Shown: in pieces, positions 1-16,106 of the stretch
How positions within the stretch are numbered: position 1 is the stretch's first letter
Layout of the letters: each line of letters begins with the position of its first letter
NCBI GenBank assembly: GCA_008360955.1
Contig: LUCM01007323.1
Location: 219,922-283,921, forward strand
Direction of reading: 5' to 3'
Length of the DNA: 64,000 nucleotides
Source: Fasciolopsis buskii
Lineage: Eukaryota; Platyhelminthes; Trematoda; Plagiorchiida; Fasciolidae
Notes under the pieces: generated by a model
The model's input: only the letters and a program-made list of their open reading frames with translations
Told to the model about the DNA's origin: nothing
Database searches by the model: none
Translations under genes and position numbers: made by a program

Positions 1-1840
1 AGCCCAATGGGTGAGAAGCTAGGATTTCCCCCATCTCTAACTATCAGTAAGCACGGGTCGCTTATCAAGAATGCCTTGCATTCCGCTTTCTGGTGAGTTG
101 TGGTCTGATCCGTCTCTTTGCGACACCCTGGATTTCTGATGGACCGTTGTGCCTTCTTGAAGCAGGCTGGAAGAGAACACAATACAGCACGGCGCGTTAC
201 CACATGTAAAATCAACGCAAGCTTGTGCAGGGATTGCAAAATCTGGTAGTCTTAACGAACTTCGGAGATGTAACATGCTGCCTCTACGGGAAATACCCGA
301 AATCTGTTTCACCTCATTCGAGCTACCGATAAGAAAACATTGGATGTGAACAATGCGATCTCTGAAGTTGTCGGTTCGCCCATCCACAACCTGCAGCGCC
401 GTCTTTTACGCTAAGGAGAGCAACTTCAGGGACGATTTAACTGGTTCTCAGAGTTATCTCTTCCCGCAGCTATTCTGGAAAACGTCCGGTGAACTGTTAC
501 GACAGATCCAACTAATGAAGGGAGATCCTCAGGGGAATCCGAGTCTTAAGACATCATAAAGCGCCGGGCTTCGATGGCCTTTCCCCATATCCATTTAAAC
601 ATGGAGGAGAGGAACTGAGCAGATACCTTCAGGTTTTGGTCTCGAAGGTCTCGTACTCCGAGAAAGTTCCCTCCTCTTGGAGGGAATCACTTGTTGCTTC
701 CATCTTCAAAAGGGTTGGTGCAGCGACTGCTCTAACCATGGAGGTGTTAGCCTAATGTTGTTAGCCTCGAAGCTGCTTTAGTTCGTCATTTTTTGCAGAC
801 TGTATAACACGAGTAAATGGCAAACTAGAAAGGAACAGGCTGGGTCCCATACTGGTCAGTGATGCGTAGATAAAATCTTCAGCCTCCGACAGCTGCTAGA
901 ATTCCGTTTTACTTCCCAAACCCCAAAGACCATCGTGTTCATCGGCACCGGCATAGCATTTGACTCTCTTGATAGGTCTGCGGTATGGCACTGTTTATTG
1001 GGAAGTGGAGCACCAGTGTAGTATGTGTCGGTCCTCAAAAAGTTATATCGCCACACGTGAGGTCTGGTTAGGGCTTGTACCCATCTTCTGTCACGCTTTG
1101 TCGGCCCCTTTGGAGTGTGGCCAGGTCGTCTCATAAAATCAATTCTTTTCAAATTTGTCACAGGGAAGTCCTACGGAATGCATTTTCCTGTCTTCCAGAG
1201 GATGGAGTTAAGTCCCTCCTAGGGAACACAATTTTTTGTCTTAAAGTATACCGATGATAGCAACTGCTGAGGCACAATGCACAGGACTTTGACGCCCGTT
1301 AGACAGCTTGGCGATTGAGGGAGTCCGATATGGTGTGCGGTTTGCACATTCAAAATGCCAGATAATTCATCGAGTTAAAAGGAGCCTGTGCCAGCACTCA
1401 CCCTTTGTGGTGATCGGTTCGAAGTAGTAAGAAGATTCAGGAAGCTCGAGGGCCGAGCACTAGTGGGATATCAGAGTGGGCCAATCGGACAAGCATTAGC
1501 GAGGTGAATCCTCGTGTGGTGGGTGCAGACAGTCGTCCTCTGGCCGAGATAATCGCTCAATGCCCCCTTCGGTCCCTTGGATACGTATTGCGTATGCCTA
1601 CCCATCGTCTACCCTTTCGTGCTCCTTTTGCACGTTCTGGGAAGGTCTGAAAAAGGCGACGTCGCGGTCAAACTATGGCTTGACGTAGAGGTAAGAAGAA
1701 ATTAGCTTCGGCTTTGGCCTCGGTTGGTACTTCGCGTCTACCTGGTTAAGACCTAAGGGAGGAAAATTGTTGTTGGTTAGTGACGCTGAGTGATATGGCG
1801 TAGAACCAAAGTCATTGGCACGAGAATGCTGCGTGATCTG
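1..1840 (+). pseudogene. RTE-like non-LTR retrotransposon (LINE), 5'-truncated by window edge, decayed
   Basis: Translation in all three plus frames, joined across frameshifts, gives the linker, reverse transcriptase (RT) and C-terminal tail of an RTE-type LINE polyprotein. Visible landmarks in order are a pre-RT linker with NLFHLIRAT at 288-326, the RT fingers motif KAPGFDG at 558-578 followed by HGGEELSRYL, a DCSNHGGVSL segment at 725-754 in a different frame, a palm motif A region TIVFIGTGIAFDSLDRS near 929-985, the catalytic box as YTDD at 1247-1258, the RTE tail LGYVLRMPTHRLP near 1575-1615, and a terminal WLVTLSDMA around 1770-1800. In RTE elements the protein nicks target DNA and copies its RNA into the break. 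At least three frameshifts and several stops mean this copy is dead. The endonuclease would lie left of the window. The assignment to RTE rather than another LINE clade rests on the tail motif and is slightly less certain than LINE identity. Confidence 0.86.
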
Positions 1841-5202
<3,362 letters not shown>

Positions 5203-7295
5203 ACAATATCCTCGGATGAAAACTCAGAACGACTTGTCCAATTTAAGGCTCAGAAATACTAGCTTCTGTGAAGTCCACTTATTCCATCTCAGTCATGTAT
5301 ATTCCTTGTGCACCCTGCGTTCCCTGAGTTATATCTGCCTAGCTATCAGTCTCTACCTACTTGCCTGAAAGTAACTATCGACTTGGTGATACAGCTCACT
5401 CGTGTGAACCGATTCCCCTGTCGAACTAAGTGAAACATGTTTGATAACTCACGAGAAAACAGGCTATCAGCTTGCAACCATCACTGATGGCGCGCAGACA
5501 ATTCTGTAGCTTTTCCCTCAAGGTAAATGTCTTGGGTTCACAAAAATTTGACTGTCAAATTGAATTAAAACACGTCAGCTTCCTCTGTAAATTTGTCGTT
5601 TTTCCCCCAAGTGTTCTAACTGCTTTGGAGGGTGCAAAGGTTGCACAAGGCCAAATCAAATTCGACCAATTTCAAGTGATCGATTTTGTCTATTTTGAAA
5701 AAATACTTTCATAGCTCATTGGGAGGGCAGACTGCTTGATATGCATCGACCAAAAATAGCGTCTTTCTCTTTAGTGAAGAGATCTAGTTTCCAAAAAGTG
5801 TCATTTTTATCACGAGACTTTGACAGTATTGGGCCCGAATACGTTTGTTTATGTATGCTGTATGTATTTGTCTGCACAGGTGTGTGTATGTTTGTATTTG
5901 TGCATGCATACATATACGTACGCATGCATGTGTGTATGTAGGAACGTATGTCTGTATGTATGTACGTGTGCGTGCATGTATATATGGTTACACATACCTA
6001 CGCAGTGGAGTGAATGTAAATATTATCCAGTTCGATGACGAACACTTTCTTGTTAGCGCTACAACCATCAGCAAACAAGCAATAGACTCACCAAGCATTT
6101 TTACTCGGCGGGTATTATCGAAGATTCACAATTTTTTTACTGTTATTAGATAGAATCTTCATTGCAGATTGTCCCGTTAAAATTACGGTGTACTAAGGAA
6201 GCAATAAGTCCAAACAGGTAAAAGAAAATGCCTCCAATTGGGGTTAGCCGCGAGTACAAGAGTTCATTGTAACCTTATAGGTCAAGCAACGATGTCGGTC
6301 TACGGAAGGTTGTAACAACTTTTGTCTTAAGTATAAAACCCAATAAGGTAGCAAAACAAAATACCACATTCACAGCCCACTAGGATTTGCAGGTTTTGTT
6401 CCATTACATTAGCCAAGTGACAACTGAAGTTAGTACCGCAAAATGCTTAGCGAGTATGGTTAAGCTTGTTACTGAGACGCATGAATGTTAACCCTCTTCT
6501 GGAGTCAGGTGATGCTGTTCAATCCATGGAATATGAAGGGAAATAAATGTATACTGGGAATCTAAAGTTGCCAGTCAAAACCCGTAACTCAAGTAGTGTA
6601 CGTCTGTTGGATTCCTTCGTCGAATTACGGTGCCTCCCTGGCAGAGCTTTGATAACTACATTTGCCTCATGTGCATGACAGCTGACTTTGTGAAGAACGT
6701 TGTAGAAAATTCAAATTTGGGATGTGAATGTTATTATAAAAAACCCAAGAAGGTTGAATTTAAATGAACAAAGTGCGCCCAGTATTCCTGAGAGTTCCTG
6801 TGGTGCCCGAAAATATCAGTGTATTATGGTTAATTAACAAAAGAGAGCATTAAAATTGAGCGATACGAGAAACCCCACTGTGTAAAAATGAAGACGTAAA
6901 GCATAATGTTCACCAGTCTGGCGCACGTTTTGCTGATCCAAGAGAGGGTGTTATTAGTAGAATACAAAACAGATTAACCTTGCATCAATGTAAAACGATG
7001 ATGAGCTAGACTGTGTGACTTCAATCCGTGTCGGTCATTTAAATTCGTATTCTGAATTGAATATATGAGCCACTAGAACAAATTCGTGGTTAAACTGAGC
7101 AACTACGAACCAAGGTTCTTCTTGTTCTCTCCGTTTGCATTTCGCACCCATTTGGTTGAGCTCCAAACCAGCTCTATCCGGTCAGCTGCCAGCCATTTTG
7201 CACGTACACGCTGAATAGCAGAGTACTGTGTCACCATCGTGTTAATTGCAGTCCAGAGTTAACTTTCTGTCATGTATCAATTTGTGACAGTCCAA
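5203..7295. other. 3' flank of tubulin; no gene seen
   Basis: This stretch begins with the presumed 3' UTR, with a possible ATTAAA at 5564-5569. A long TGTATG/TGTGCATG-type degenerate microsatellite covers about 5840-5985. Open frames across it are products of the simple repeat. AT-rich sequence with no recognisable protein follows. Confidence 0.7.
5840..5985. repeat. Degenerate TGTATG/TGTGTA microsatellite
   Basis: Alternating purine-pyrimidine sequence built from TGTATG, TGTGTATG and GCATGCAT units. It resembles the shorter tract in the tubulin intron at about 3470-3640. Confidence 0.85.
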
Positions 7296-7376
7296 CGACG
7301 CAACACGAACCCAAGACAGAATAGTTCTATACATGATTGTGAGTCAAACTACTTAGCCATTAGATTATCCGGGCTA
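7296..7376 (-). repeat. tRNA-derived SINE head (pseudo-tRNA)
   Basis: The minus strand reads GCCCGGATAATCTAATGG, an A-box-like element at 7374-7357, and GGGTTCGTGTTGC, a B-box-like element near 7315-7303. The spacing is that of a tRNA internal promoter. The 3' end does not pair with the 5' acceptor, so this is a pseudo-tRNA or SINE head rather than a tRNA gene. Its A-box half resembles the repeat at 53895-53930. Confidence 0.5.
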
Positions 7377-9666
7377 CTCAACGGTTGATTAGACATGAAC
7401 ACTGCATGATATGGGGTCCATATCCGTGACTATTTTCTGCGCCACACGCCTTTAAACGCACTAGATCAAGGACTCCCACATGACGACCAATTTGTCTGTG
7501 GGAAGCGAACACATTAAGGCTTAGCCGTACATAACTTTGCTACTTCATAGTTTCCGGTGGTACTATTAATCTTGGTGATAGCAGCAATAATACTAATAGT
7601 AGTATCAATAGTAATAGTAAGAGTAAGAGGAGGAGAAAATGACCTAGCGTGAATTTGCAAATGATTCCTCACCGAATATGAGTGTCCCACTTATTTTCGT
7701 GTCAGGTTTTCTACACTCTGCTTCTTTTTTCTGCTTTATTGTCTTTGATATTAACCTTTTAGTTCCGCTCCATCTTTGCATCACTTTCCCTCACTTTTTT
7801 CATTTTTTCTCCTTGGTTTCCTTGCTGTTTCTTTTTTCAGCGTTTGCTGAACATGTATTCGAAGAATTTCCCGGATCAAGCAATTTCTGATCAGATTCCA
7901 TCGATTTTTTATTTGGGTCCTGGTATATATTACATTTCAGGGCAAAATTATTCGGTCAGTGAAATCTAATCTAAATAGTCACTGGGATCCGATGCAGCGG
8001 TCAGATTAACCGAAACAAATGCACCCACTGACACCAGCTGGAGTGTGTCCCACCAAGGATGTTGTAATTTGACTCATACAAGCTCATGAGTTTGTAGATT
8101 AATTTCTCCGAGTTTTTCTGTTACCATCTTCCCCGTGGTATGATATAATACGCCGTCATCATTGGCAATCACCTCTTTTTATTCACCTACGAACAGAGTA
8201 CTATTGTCTTAGGTCTGGAATTGATAATATGCTCAGAGTTTTACCCGAATCTAACCTGCTGACGGAGTACAGGGGGAGTGGTTACATTTAGTCCCTTTTA
8301 CTGAATTGCATACCCCTTTTAAAATACAGTGAAAAATCTCAAAACGGTTCTTTGTGGAGGTCTTGAACGTTAAGTCTGCCAGATTTGGGACGAAATCCCT
8401 CAGTGACCTTGACTTATTTTTTTTATCTTACATGCTGTGCACAAGTGCGTCATGCGTGTGGAATATGGTTTTTTTTTCGGTGCGGATTGTCTTTATTCGG
8501 TCACCAGACCGCAAACAGTCTGGGGACTTATCAGCGAAAATCAGAACAGATCTTTATTAGCTTGAAGGAAACCTTGTATCCATTAGATACTTCCCTCGGA
8601 ATTTCAATCCTACGAAGAAACTATGTCCGTCGAATAGCATATGTATATCTCACAATTACTTACGAGTACGGTATGAGATTGACGATATGTTTGCCTGTTG
8701 GAAGGCACTGCTGTGTCTACCTTCGAAACCATCGGGCACTGCCGACTATCACTGAGAACAACCCTTGGGCAGAACTGGCCCGGTCGTTGATCGGTACATT
8801 TACTTATTCCATCTAGTGTGCTTTAGTCAGAAATCCCCAATACTTACCCCAGTAAGTCTGGCTGGAAATTGTGGTAAGTTCTAGGCTCAACACGATTCCC
8901 CAGTGCCATGTTAACAATACTCGGAATGAGTGTGTTAAAGCAAGCTTGCTTGTAAATAGCAAACCACACCTGTTAGCGATCTGACTACAGTAGCATACTT
9001 CGCGTGTAAGACTTTCTACTGCAGCTGCATACGTCGCCAGTCACGTTCTTTATTCTTCCGTTTCACTGCTGACGTAAAACATGCTTTTATAGTACGGGCA
9101 AGTGTGCCCACACTCTAGATTGTGCATTACTGATCGCCCGTGGGTTGTAATATACCCGTACAAAGACTGCTAACACCTTAGCCATTGGTGGAGCGCACTG
9201 ATGACAACGTCAGTTATTGTTGTTCTGATTCTGTAAAGCCAATTATTTGGGGGGGCTGACGGTGAATCAAGAGTGATCTGCAATAAAGCTTCTGATTAAC
9301 CACGATTTGAGGTGTTTTTGCCTCTGCGATCCAATTGCACAACAGGAAAGATACTAGATCTAAACGATTATCATTTGACCAAGTAACCCCGTAACTTGCA
9401 GCCAATTATGTTAGTTACGTCAGTATGGTTTTTAAATTGCCCACAAATTGCATTATATATATATAATACATGGCGCATATGCCTGGTCTCTGACCGTGTT
9501 CCAAACAAAATACTGCTACAACCGGGAGGACGGAAGTAGATGGAGTTGCGGAGGGAAACGATGAGACAAAACTGAACAAAAAACTAACGGCAGTTTTTGT
9601 TTTTACTGTGCATATGTGTTCCTTTTTTCACCTTTGGTGATTACAATGAAAGCAAGTCCGCTTTCA
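7377..9666. other. Intergenic, no gene recognised
   Basis: Contains a purine-rich TAG/AAG trinucleotide tract at 7588-7634, pyrimidine-rich sequence around 7690-7850 and a short AT run near 9455-9470. A 143-codon open frame at 8385-8816 has no recognisable motif, and I do not call it a gene. Confidence 0.65.
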
Positions 9667-12035
9667 TCACTGATCTCGGTTTAAGGCCACATCCATAGGC
9701 GAATCAAGCCAGCGGTCCTTTTGATCCTTACTGTCCCAACCTGACAACCTAGCTGGACCTATGTGCGATAGGCTTTCTGTTATCCTTTTCATTCTTCTGG
9801 GCCAATTTATTGCTCGACTTCCACGCCTTTTCTTCCATTCAGGCCTAGGGAGCTTAACCAACGGAGAAAAAAGCCAGGGCTTAACCGGAGCTCTCAGTGC
9901 TTGACCAAGGTCTCAGAGACGATTTTGCACAGAGGAGTCGATCGGGCCAAGCACTTGGCTGTGATTCGGGTCTCCGGCGCATTGCTCCCACTAAACACTG
10001 GAGTACTACAGAAGCAGCCGGTATCAAACATGTTCAGGCAACGGAATTCCTGAACTCGCATGGGCCACACTTCACAAACCGACAACGCTACGGCAGCGTG
10101 GTGACGTTTTAAACTAGATCTTTAGGAGACGAACTGATATTGTGTCAGTGCCATAATTTCTTGAGATTAGAAAAAACTAGTGACTTTTTAAATGCGCTTA
10201 GACGTTTCCCTCTCCATGCAGCTACTACCAGAAAAACAGCTTCCGCGTAAACAAAACTTTTAGCAGTTCCCAGTCTTTCGTGGCCTGATAACACCGCAGC
10301 ACAGTACAGACTCTCGTCAAATCTGATGTAAAACATTGGTCTTTGATGGTCCAAGTTGTATACGGTATTTGATCACTTCGGTTGTGAATCGGTTCAGAAG
10401 TTAAGCCATGTGAACGTTAGAAGTGAAAAGCGTGATGTCGTCAGCTTATTGCAAGTCCATAATTCTGTGCCCAGAAGGTAGTTGGACACCACCCTCTACG
10501 AGGACCAAGCCCGATCTCTTGGCGATATGGTCAATCATGAAGTTAAAGAGAAACAGTGAAATAGGACACCCTTTTCAAACTCCACCGGAGACAGCACAGA
10601 AGAATGCGAAAACCTGTCGTAGGCATTTCGTCATCTAGAAGTATGGTGATAGAGGTTTTCCATGGTTGATACTTTTCAGAGTGGTCATGTCGGGGGAATC
10701 AAGAGCTGCTATGATGCCCAAGAACAAGGTAGTAGTCGATCTCCGACAGGGGTGTCAATGTCTTCGTGTTTGACGGAGAGTGAATGCCTGATCTAAGCAG
10801 ACTTGGCCAGGCCGACACCTTGCTTGCTATTCACAGATTCTTTTTCTCTTGGTCTTGTTAATCTGCGGAGAACAGTAGACGCAAGATTCTTCGATGCAAT
10901 CAGAATTGAGCGGCTTTTCTATGATTGCCATATACAATCCGCAATTCTTTCTTGAAGACCAGGATAAGGGTTGATCCCAGTGAACAAAAGTTATAGCAAT
11001 TGGCTCAGAGGTCACTCGTAAGATGGGACTGGCTGGTATCCAGTATTTTGCCGGTCTGGAGGTTATAACGCACTTCGTCATACAGACGGAGTGTAGGCCG
11101 ACTTGACGAGACCCAGCGCTACTCTAGAGTGCATTGTGATAGAGTCCAACCATTCTCCCATTTCACTCTGGAATTTGGTTAGCACAACCGGTCTCGGCAA
11201 ACTAACAACATCCTTCTGGTAGTCCCACCAAAGCGCCTAGAGATCGGTTCATACCAGCACATGGTCGGAATCAAAGGGATTCCCATAATACAACCGACAG
11301 TTTTGAGTGTACCACTATTATTTGTAACCTAATGCAATATTATTTATCTGTAACTCATCCTGCACTGACGACTGCAGAATGGTGAACGGAGCTCTGCATA
11401 GACTCAGAAACCGTTCACCATTGTCTGAAGGGCACCTGTTTGTACAAAAACTGTCTCCTAGTTGGTGATCGCTGGGGTTAATACTTTCGACTCTAGTATT
11501 TAAGTCCCCGTGTAAAAAGCTCATGCTTGTATTTTATGCCATTACTATTAAGCCGCAAATACGCGGAAGTGATATGTCCTTTTTGACGTCTGAACTGCCA
11601 TCTGTAAGGGAATACTCAAAATTCAAAAACAGAAATCAACTAGCAGCCTATTTCCATGTTTGCCTTGGAAGTGCCTCTGATACATACAACACATTGTCTA
11701 TTGTCAACTGGAATCAATTCTAAGAAATCAGCCTTGGCTTTAACATTAAAACTGCCCCAACGCCCGCTCTATCAGATGCATCAGTTTAAGCATCTCGAGA
11801 ACAGCACAAACAATAGATAACATCTCTGTTGGTCGTCGACACGAACTCCTGTGGGTAGCAAATGTCAAAATCGATGTTATTCAATGTATTGACTATGTCA
11901 GCTTGCAGACCCATACGGATCAGGGTGCACACGTCTCATGTTTCAGATCTGAGTGGTGAGCGTAGTCGAGGGAGAGTTGAGTCATCAATGAGCGAAGCAG
12001 CAGGCCTGTTAGTGCGCGTATGACCTGCCTAGCTT
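9667..12035 (-). pseudogene. RTE-like LINE with endonuclease, RT and C-terminal tail, decayed
   Basis: Read on the minus strand, the sequence gives an almost complete LINE polyprotein in broken frames. The APE-type endonuclease starts near 12030, with a TLIRMGLQADIV segment, then RAGVGAVLM, then HGDLNTRV and NGERFLSLCRA between about 11520 and 11390. The RT follows: LVFKKE and an NHR segment near 10960, KGCPISLFLFNFMIDH near 10570-10520, and the catalytic box at 10448-10437. There the tyrosine codon has become a TAA stop, so the reading is DLQ-stop-ADD. A tail with VWPMRVQEF (about 10065), WKKRRG (about 9835) and ALNRDQ (about 9675) ends the element and parallels the tail of the copy at 1-1840. 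These proteins nick and reverse-transcribe at the insertion site. Many stops and frame changes make this a fossil. It has the opposite orientation to the first copy. Confidence 0.86.
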
Positions 12036-12779
12036 TTACACTAGTTACAGGGAGAGAAGATGAGAAAACCAATGACTCTATCAGTTTTTAGACCCAGGAA
12101 AGCGTGCAGCGCGATTTCGTAAGGAACCCTCCACTGAAGGAACCCAATCCAGCAAATCCGTGGTTCGTTTATGGAAGCAATATTGCCAGGTTACCTAGAC
12201 CAACGCAGATAGTTTTCTTAAGGATCCGTTAACCATGCAAACCTCAACCCGCAACGCAGCGGAAAGGATCGTGTAGTCCGTACCCGCTGGAGACCGGTGA
12301 CTGAATTCTCAGTCCAAAGGCCCTTCAAATAAGGCCATACATTTCGGGTGTCCAGTACACCCCTTGTCACAGATGCCGGTGAGTATACAGTTGTTCGATT
12401 CATAAGCCAACTGTGGTTGATTTGGAATCAGTATTTAACTATGTTCCCTAAACTGACTACTAAAGGTCAGTCAACTAGTTGGAGGCTCCGGGCATTCGTC
12501 TTCTACTCCGCACTTTTGCGAAAATGCCACCACGGGAAGTTAGTTGGCAGGACCTCCTTAGCAGAGGCTGTCTGACCAACTAGTTGTTCTGAATTAGAAG
12601 TGAGAAGCGTGGCTGAATAACTGGATCCGTGCAGTTGATCAGGGCCTCTAGTCAGTTCGCTGAATTTTGACAGAAGTTCTTGAGTCAAAGAATAAAAAGT
12701 GTAGATGAATCTTATAAAAATAAACATCCAAATGATAGGGATAAGGAATTTAGAACAAAGTGACAAACTCTTGAGAGAG
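12036..12779. other. Intergenic, nothing recognised
   Basis: Possibly the 5' UTR or promoter end of the RTE-like element on its right side, followed by unique-looking sequence. No gene or repeat boundary can be supported. Confidence 0.5.
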
Positions 12780-12905
12780 GGTCGGTGGTGACCAAGCGAA
12801 TAACGTCGTCGAGTTTGGTCGTGAAGTTCGCGGGTTCGGGTCCTCCCGCTGCCGGTCAACTTCCCCACTTGGCAGCCCTCAGCTGATGAAAAAAGATTAT
12901 TATTT
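12780..12905 (+). repeat. tRNA-derived SINE, copy 1
   Basis: The head GTCGGTGGTGACCAAGCGAA is A-box-like. The B box is GGGTTCGGGTCCTCCCG near 12832-12848. A conserved body, ACTTCCCCACTTGGCAGCCCTC, follows (12860-12880), and then an A-rich tail with TATTAT. The same head-body order occurs at 53243 and, more diverged, at 34865. RNA polymerase III would read it from the internal A and B boxes; mobilisation would need a LINE. Confidence 0.75.
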
Positions 12906-14418
12906 TCATCCTCATTAGTAATGACTATATTTCAAATAAGGCAGACAATGAACAACAATTAGTTTAAAATGACTGAAACCACCTACTGCACGTTACCTTA
13001 TTCAGAGGACCAATTACAATCAGGTCACTGGCTGGCTTGCAAACACACAAGGTGATACGAAAAAGGGAACGTACACTCAAGTATAAAAGAGTGAATAGGA
13101 GAGGCCAAAGAGGCTAAAAGTCAGATGTGTCCAGAATTCTTGTGACTGTATATTAGCCATTTAACTGGCCCTCAGCGATTGCTTGAAAGAATAACCAACA
13201 GTCATGATAATCAGTGTAGCAGAACGAGGTTGCATTAACGTGACAATAGTTGTTTACTTTTAAATATCTAGACAAGAACGGTTAGATTTGAAGATGAGCT
13301 CACTGAATTCTATCGTGCAATTTGTACGACCTTGTAACCTAAAGTGTGAAGGACAGTTTGTGCAAATGTGAGTGATTACATTGAATGATACTGAAGTCAC
13401 TTTGACACGTTTGGTTGAACAGTAAATATTAACGGATGGTTTTAGAGGAATGAAGCGCTTCTAATTGTAATTTTGTTTCGAGCTCGATTAGTTCTATCAG
13501 TTTCGGGCCATGAGCCCCCGCCCTCCCTCATCTCCTGTGGCTTACACCACCATCGACTGGCTATTCCTCAATTTGTTAGTCTCGCGTACCACCTCTTTGA
13601 ATAATTTGGCGCTTTTGCCATGTCTCCAAGAGTTCGTTATTCAAAGATTGCTTTTATCTGATCACGTCATTGCCGCAGTACTTATTTTAGCCTAAATCGA
13701 CTTGGGTCCAAGAAATCCAAGCGAGCTGGCTGGCTGGCAGGCAGGCAAACCTTAGTCTCACTGTACCAAGAAGACGGCCGTACTGGCTTTGGTTAGTACT
13801 AACATCAGAACTTTATTTGATAAAACCAATGTCTTGAGCTCTCCACTTTACTTAAACACGAGTTTTTAGCATAGGGCAATAAGTAATGTGTATATGGCTT
13901 CGTTTAGTTCTATACGTAAAAATAAAATCATTCCGCTCTTATTTTTATAATTGCACGCTTCTGTTTCATTGAGCAACTACTCTATCATTTCAGTACGACT
14001 CACAATTTAATATTGCTCTGCCCACCATTCATTTGTCAGGAAGAAACAAATAAAGGTTATGACAAGAGATCTGCCTCCAGCAAATGTTCTCTTGCTTCAG
14101 AATGGGTCTCCATAGTACTCTTTTGGTTTACTGCTGAATCATGTCTCTGCTAGATTCATTCAGAGAGGCACTGATAGAAAAGTTTGACCTATGCTGTCTT
14201 AGTGAAATCATATCACATAACAGCTGCAGAATAGATAAATTAAATCCCGCAGACGATTGAAAGAAATTGGCTATAAACTTCAAGACCGAGGTTCTGTGAA
14301 ACCACTCCGTATTGGTAATACAGGAGATGAAGAGCCTGAACACTTCTTTCGCTACTCAGTTCTTAAATCTCACTTGCAGTAAACGTATTTGGAATAATAT
14401 CTAACACCTGAGCAGACA
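12906..14418. other. Intergenic, no gene recognised
   Basis: AT-rich sequence with a short CTGG/GGCA tandem near 13728-13747. No coding exon or repeat family is recognised. Confidence 0.6.
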
Positions 14419-15810
14419 GTGTGTCTGCCGTGCAGATGTCGTTATTCTAAATGTCTCATTTATTCACCAGTCCTCCGATACTGCCCAAGTTTTTATCCCT
14501 ACTACCTCAAAATTTGGACCTTCTGCTCCAACAGAAATATTCAATCTTATTCGATCCCTAAACCTATGTTCAAAATTAGTTCAGGAGGCCTGTCTTTCAG
14601 CCCTCTTAAATTGGAACCGATTTCTCTTCTGGAACTTTTAATTTTTCTCATTAACAGACCTTTTTTACCCTTGTTATCCCAGTTCAAGGAAATCAGCTAC
14701 GGTTGCTCTGATCCCCAACATGAAAACCCAGTCATTTTACCAAAGCGGTTTCGTCCCATTATTGATACCTTTGCCGGGTCAAAATTAATTTTAGCAGTCT
14801 TCTGTGTCCCTCTCTTGATGTAACTAATGATCCCTTTCAGTTCGCGTACCAGAGAATAAGTGCATTCTGGATGCGGCCATCTCACTTTGGCATTTATTCT
14901 GTAAAAGGTCAAATACCTCAGTAAAGTATGTCCGTTGTGTTTTCTTCGACTATGTTTCTGCCCTCGACTGCGTCCCTTGTTCTCTTCTTCGGCCCCAGCT
15001 TGAGCCTTTTGGATGTCCCGTTCCTGCATCATTGCGGCTGAAGGACTACTTTTCCAGTAAAAGTCGACGAGCTAGACTTGGCTGCTACCTATCGAGCCCT
15101 TTGTTAAACCTCTCCGGTTACCTGCAAGCTGTTGTTCTTTCACCTTATCATTTTACTACTCTCCTAAACGATTTGTCTGCTGATTCAGCTGATTAACTTC
15201 TCAGGTCTGTGGGCGATGTGAACATGGCTTTTGTGTAAAAATTTGGGTAGCATTTGCACCTTTTCTTCTCAGTTCTAGCGCACTTATACCCCTTCTTGCC
15301 TTACTTTCCCAGTGAGCAAGAGATACTAGGCACCTCTAGTCCCCGGAGCCGAATCAGTGAAGTACTTAGATGTTACAGTTTGCGCCAGTTTGTCATGACC
15401 TCCTGTACTTATCTTCCAAAGGATGGTCACGTTTTTAATTAGTTGACCGAGGAATTTTGGCTCAAACCAAACTGTCGTTACTTTCATTGTTCATCAGTGT
15501 GCAGTCCTTATCTTATTCTATTACCCCCCCCCAGTTTTCTTTCTTGGTCTGCCGGATAAGGATTTTTGTTTGCTTTACTGAGGTCCACTATAATCAGCCG
15601 TGTTTCCGCCAGTTCTGTTCATTCTCTTCTTGATAAACTGTGTGCATCTAGACAAATGAAGAATAGCCCTTGAAAATCCCCACAGCTACTCCCCACTCCT
15701 TTCGTAATGGTTTGCGTTCCTGCCGCTTGCATGTATTCATTGGTTCAAATTAAATACTGATTCGCTTTTGTGATAATGATTCCCGAAATTCCGCAATCGC
15801 ATGGATGGTC
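14419..15810 (+). pseudogene. CR1/Jockey-like LINE reverse transcriptase relic
   Basis: Joined plus-strand frames resemble RT of the CR1/Jockey group seen in flukes. An N-terminal fingers segment with PKRFRPI lies near 14735-14760. The palm A motif reads VRCVFFDYVSALDCVP around 14930-14975, a good match to the F-D-Y-x-x-A-F-D consensus apart from Phe to Leu. A segment ending TLLNDLSAD near 15190 follows; downstream of it the expected Y-x-D-D box is destroyed and reads as SVGD. Further on come GAESVKYLDVTV near 15350 and a C-terminal stretch resembling the CR1 tail (15490-15640). A nine-base C run lies at 15524-15532. At least four frame changes and several stops are present. Clade assignment within CR1/Jockey is uncertain. 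No endonuclease was found upstream, so the copy is 5'-truncated. Confidence 0.75.
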
Positions 15811-16106
15811 GGAGTGTTGGCTGAGAACGAGATCATGAAAGGTGCGTTCATTCCTTCATAAATGAAAATGTATCACCTACTGCCCAACTTTTAACTGTTT
15901 GAGCGTCAGCCATGTACCCTGTTCTGTTAGTCTTGTTTGCTAGTGTATTTGTCCTTGAAAATTCCCACTGAGCACAATGAAAAAACAGGTTGGCGAACTA
16001 GCTCTTTTCAGTGATTCGTACTCATGCCAATACATCGCAATATACAAAGAAGCATTTTTTAGGAGGGGTTGGATTAGCCAGATAAAAATATGGATGAGTA
16101 AAGAAT
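15811..16106. other. Short spacer, nothing recognised
   Basis: Possibly the 3' UTR of the preceding LINE. No poly(A) tail or target-site duplication could be fixed. Confidence 0.4.

Noticed and set aside
5820..6153. Overlapping Cys/Val/Tyr-rich open frames
   Set aside because: They are translations of the TGTATG-type microsatellite.
8385..8816. 143-codon plus-strand open frame
   Set aside because: No recognisable motif, splice signal or repeat; looks like chance.
12885..12905. CTGATGA, possible hammerhead ribozyme core in the SINE tail (also near 23320 and 56088)
   Set aside because: The required stem II and GAAA box do not follow in any of the three places.
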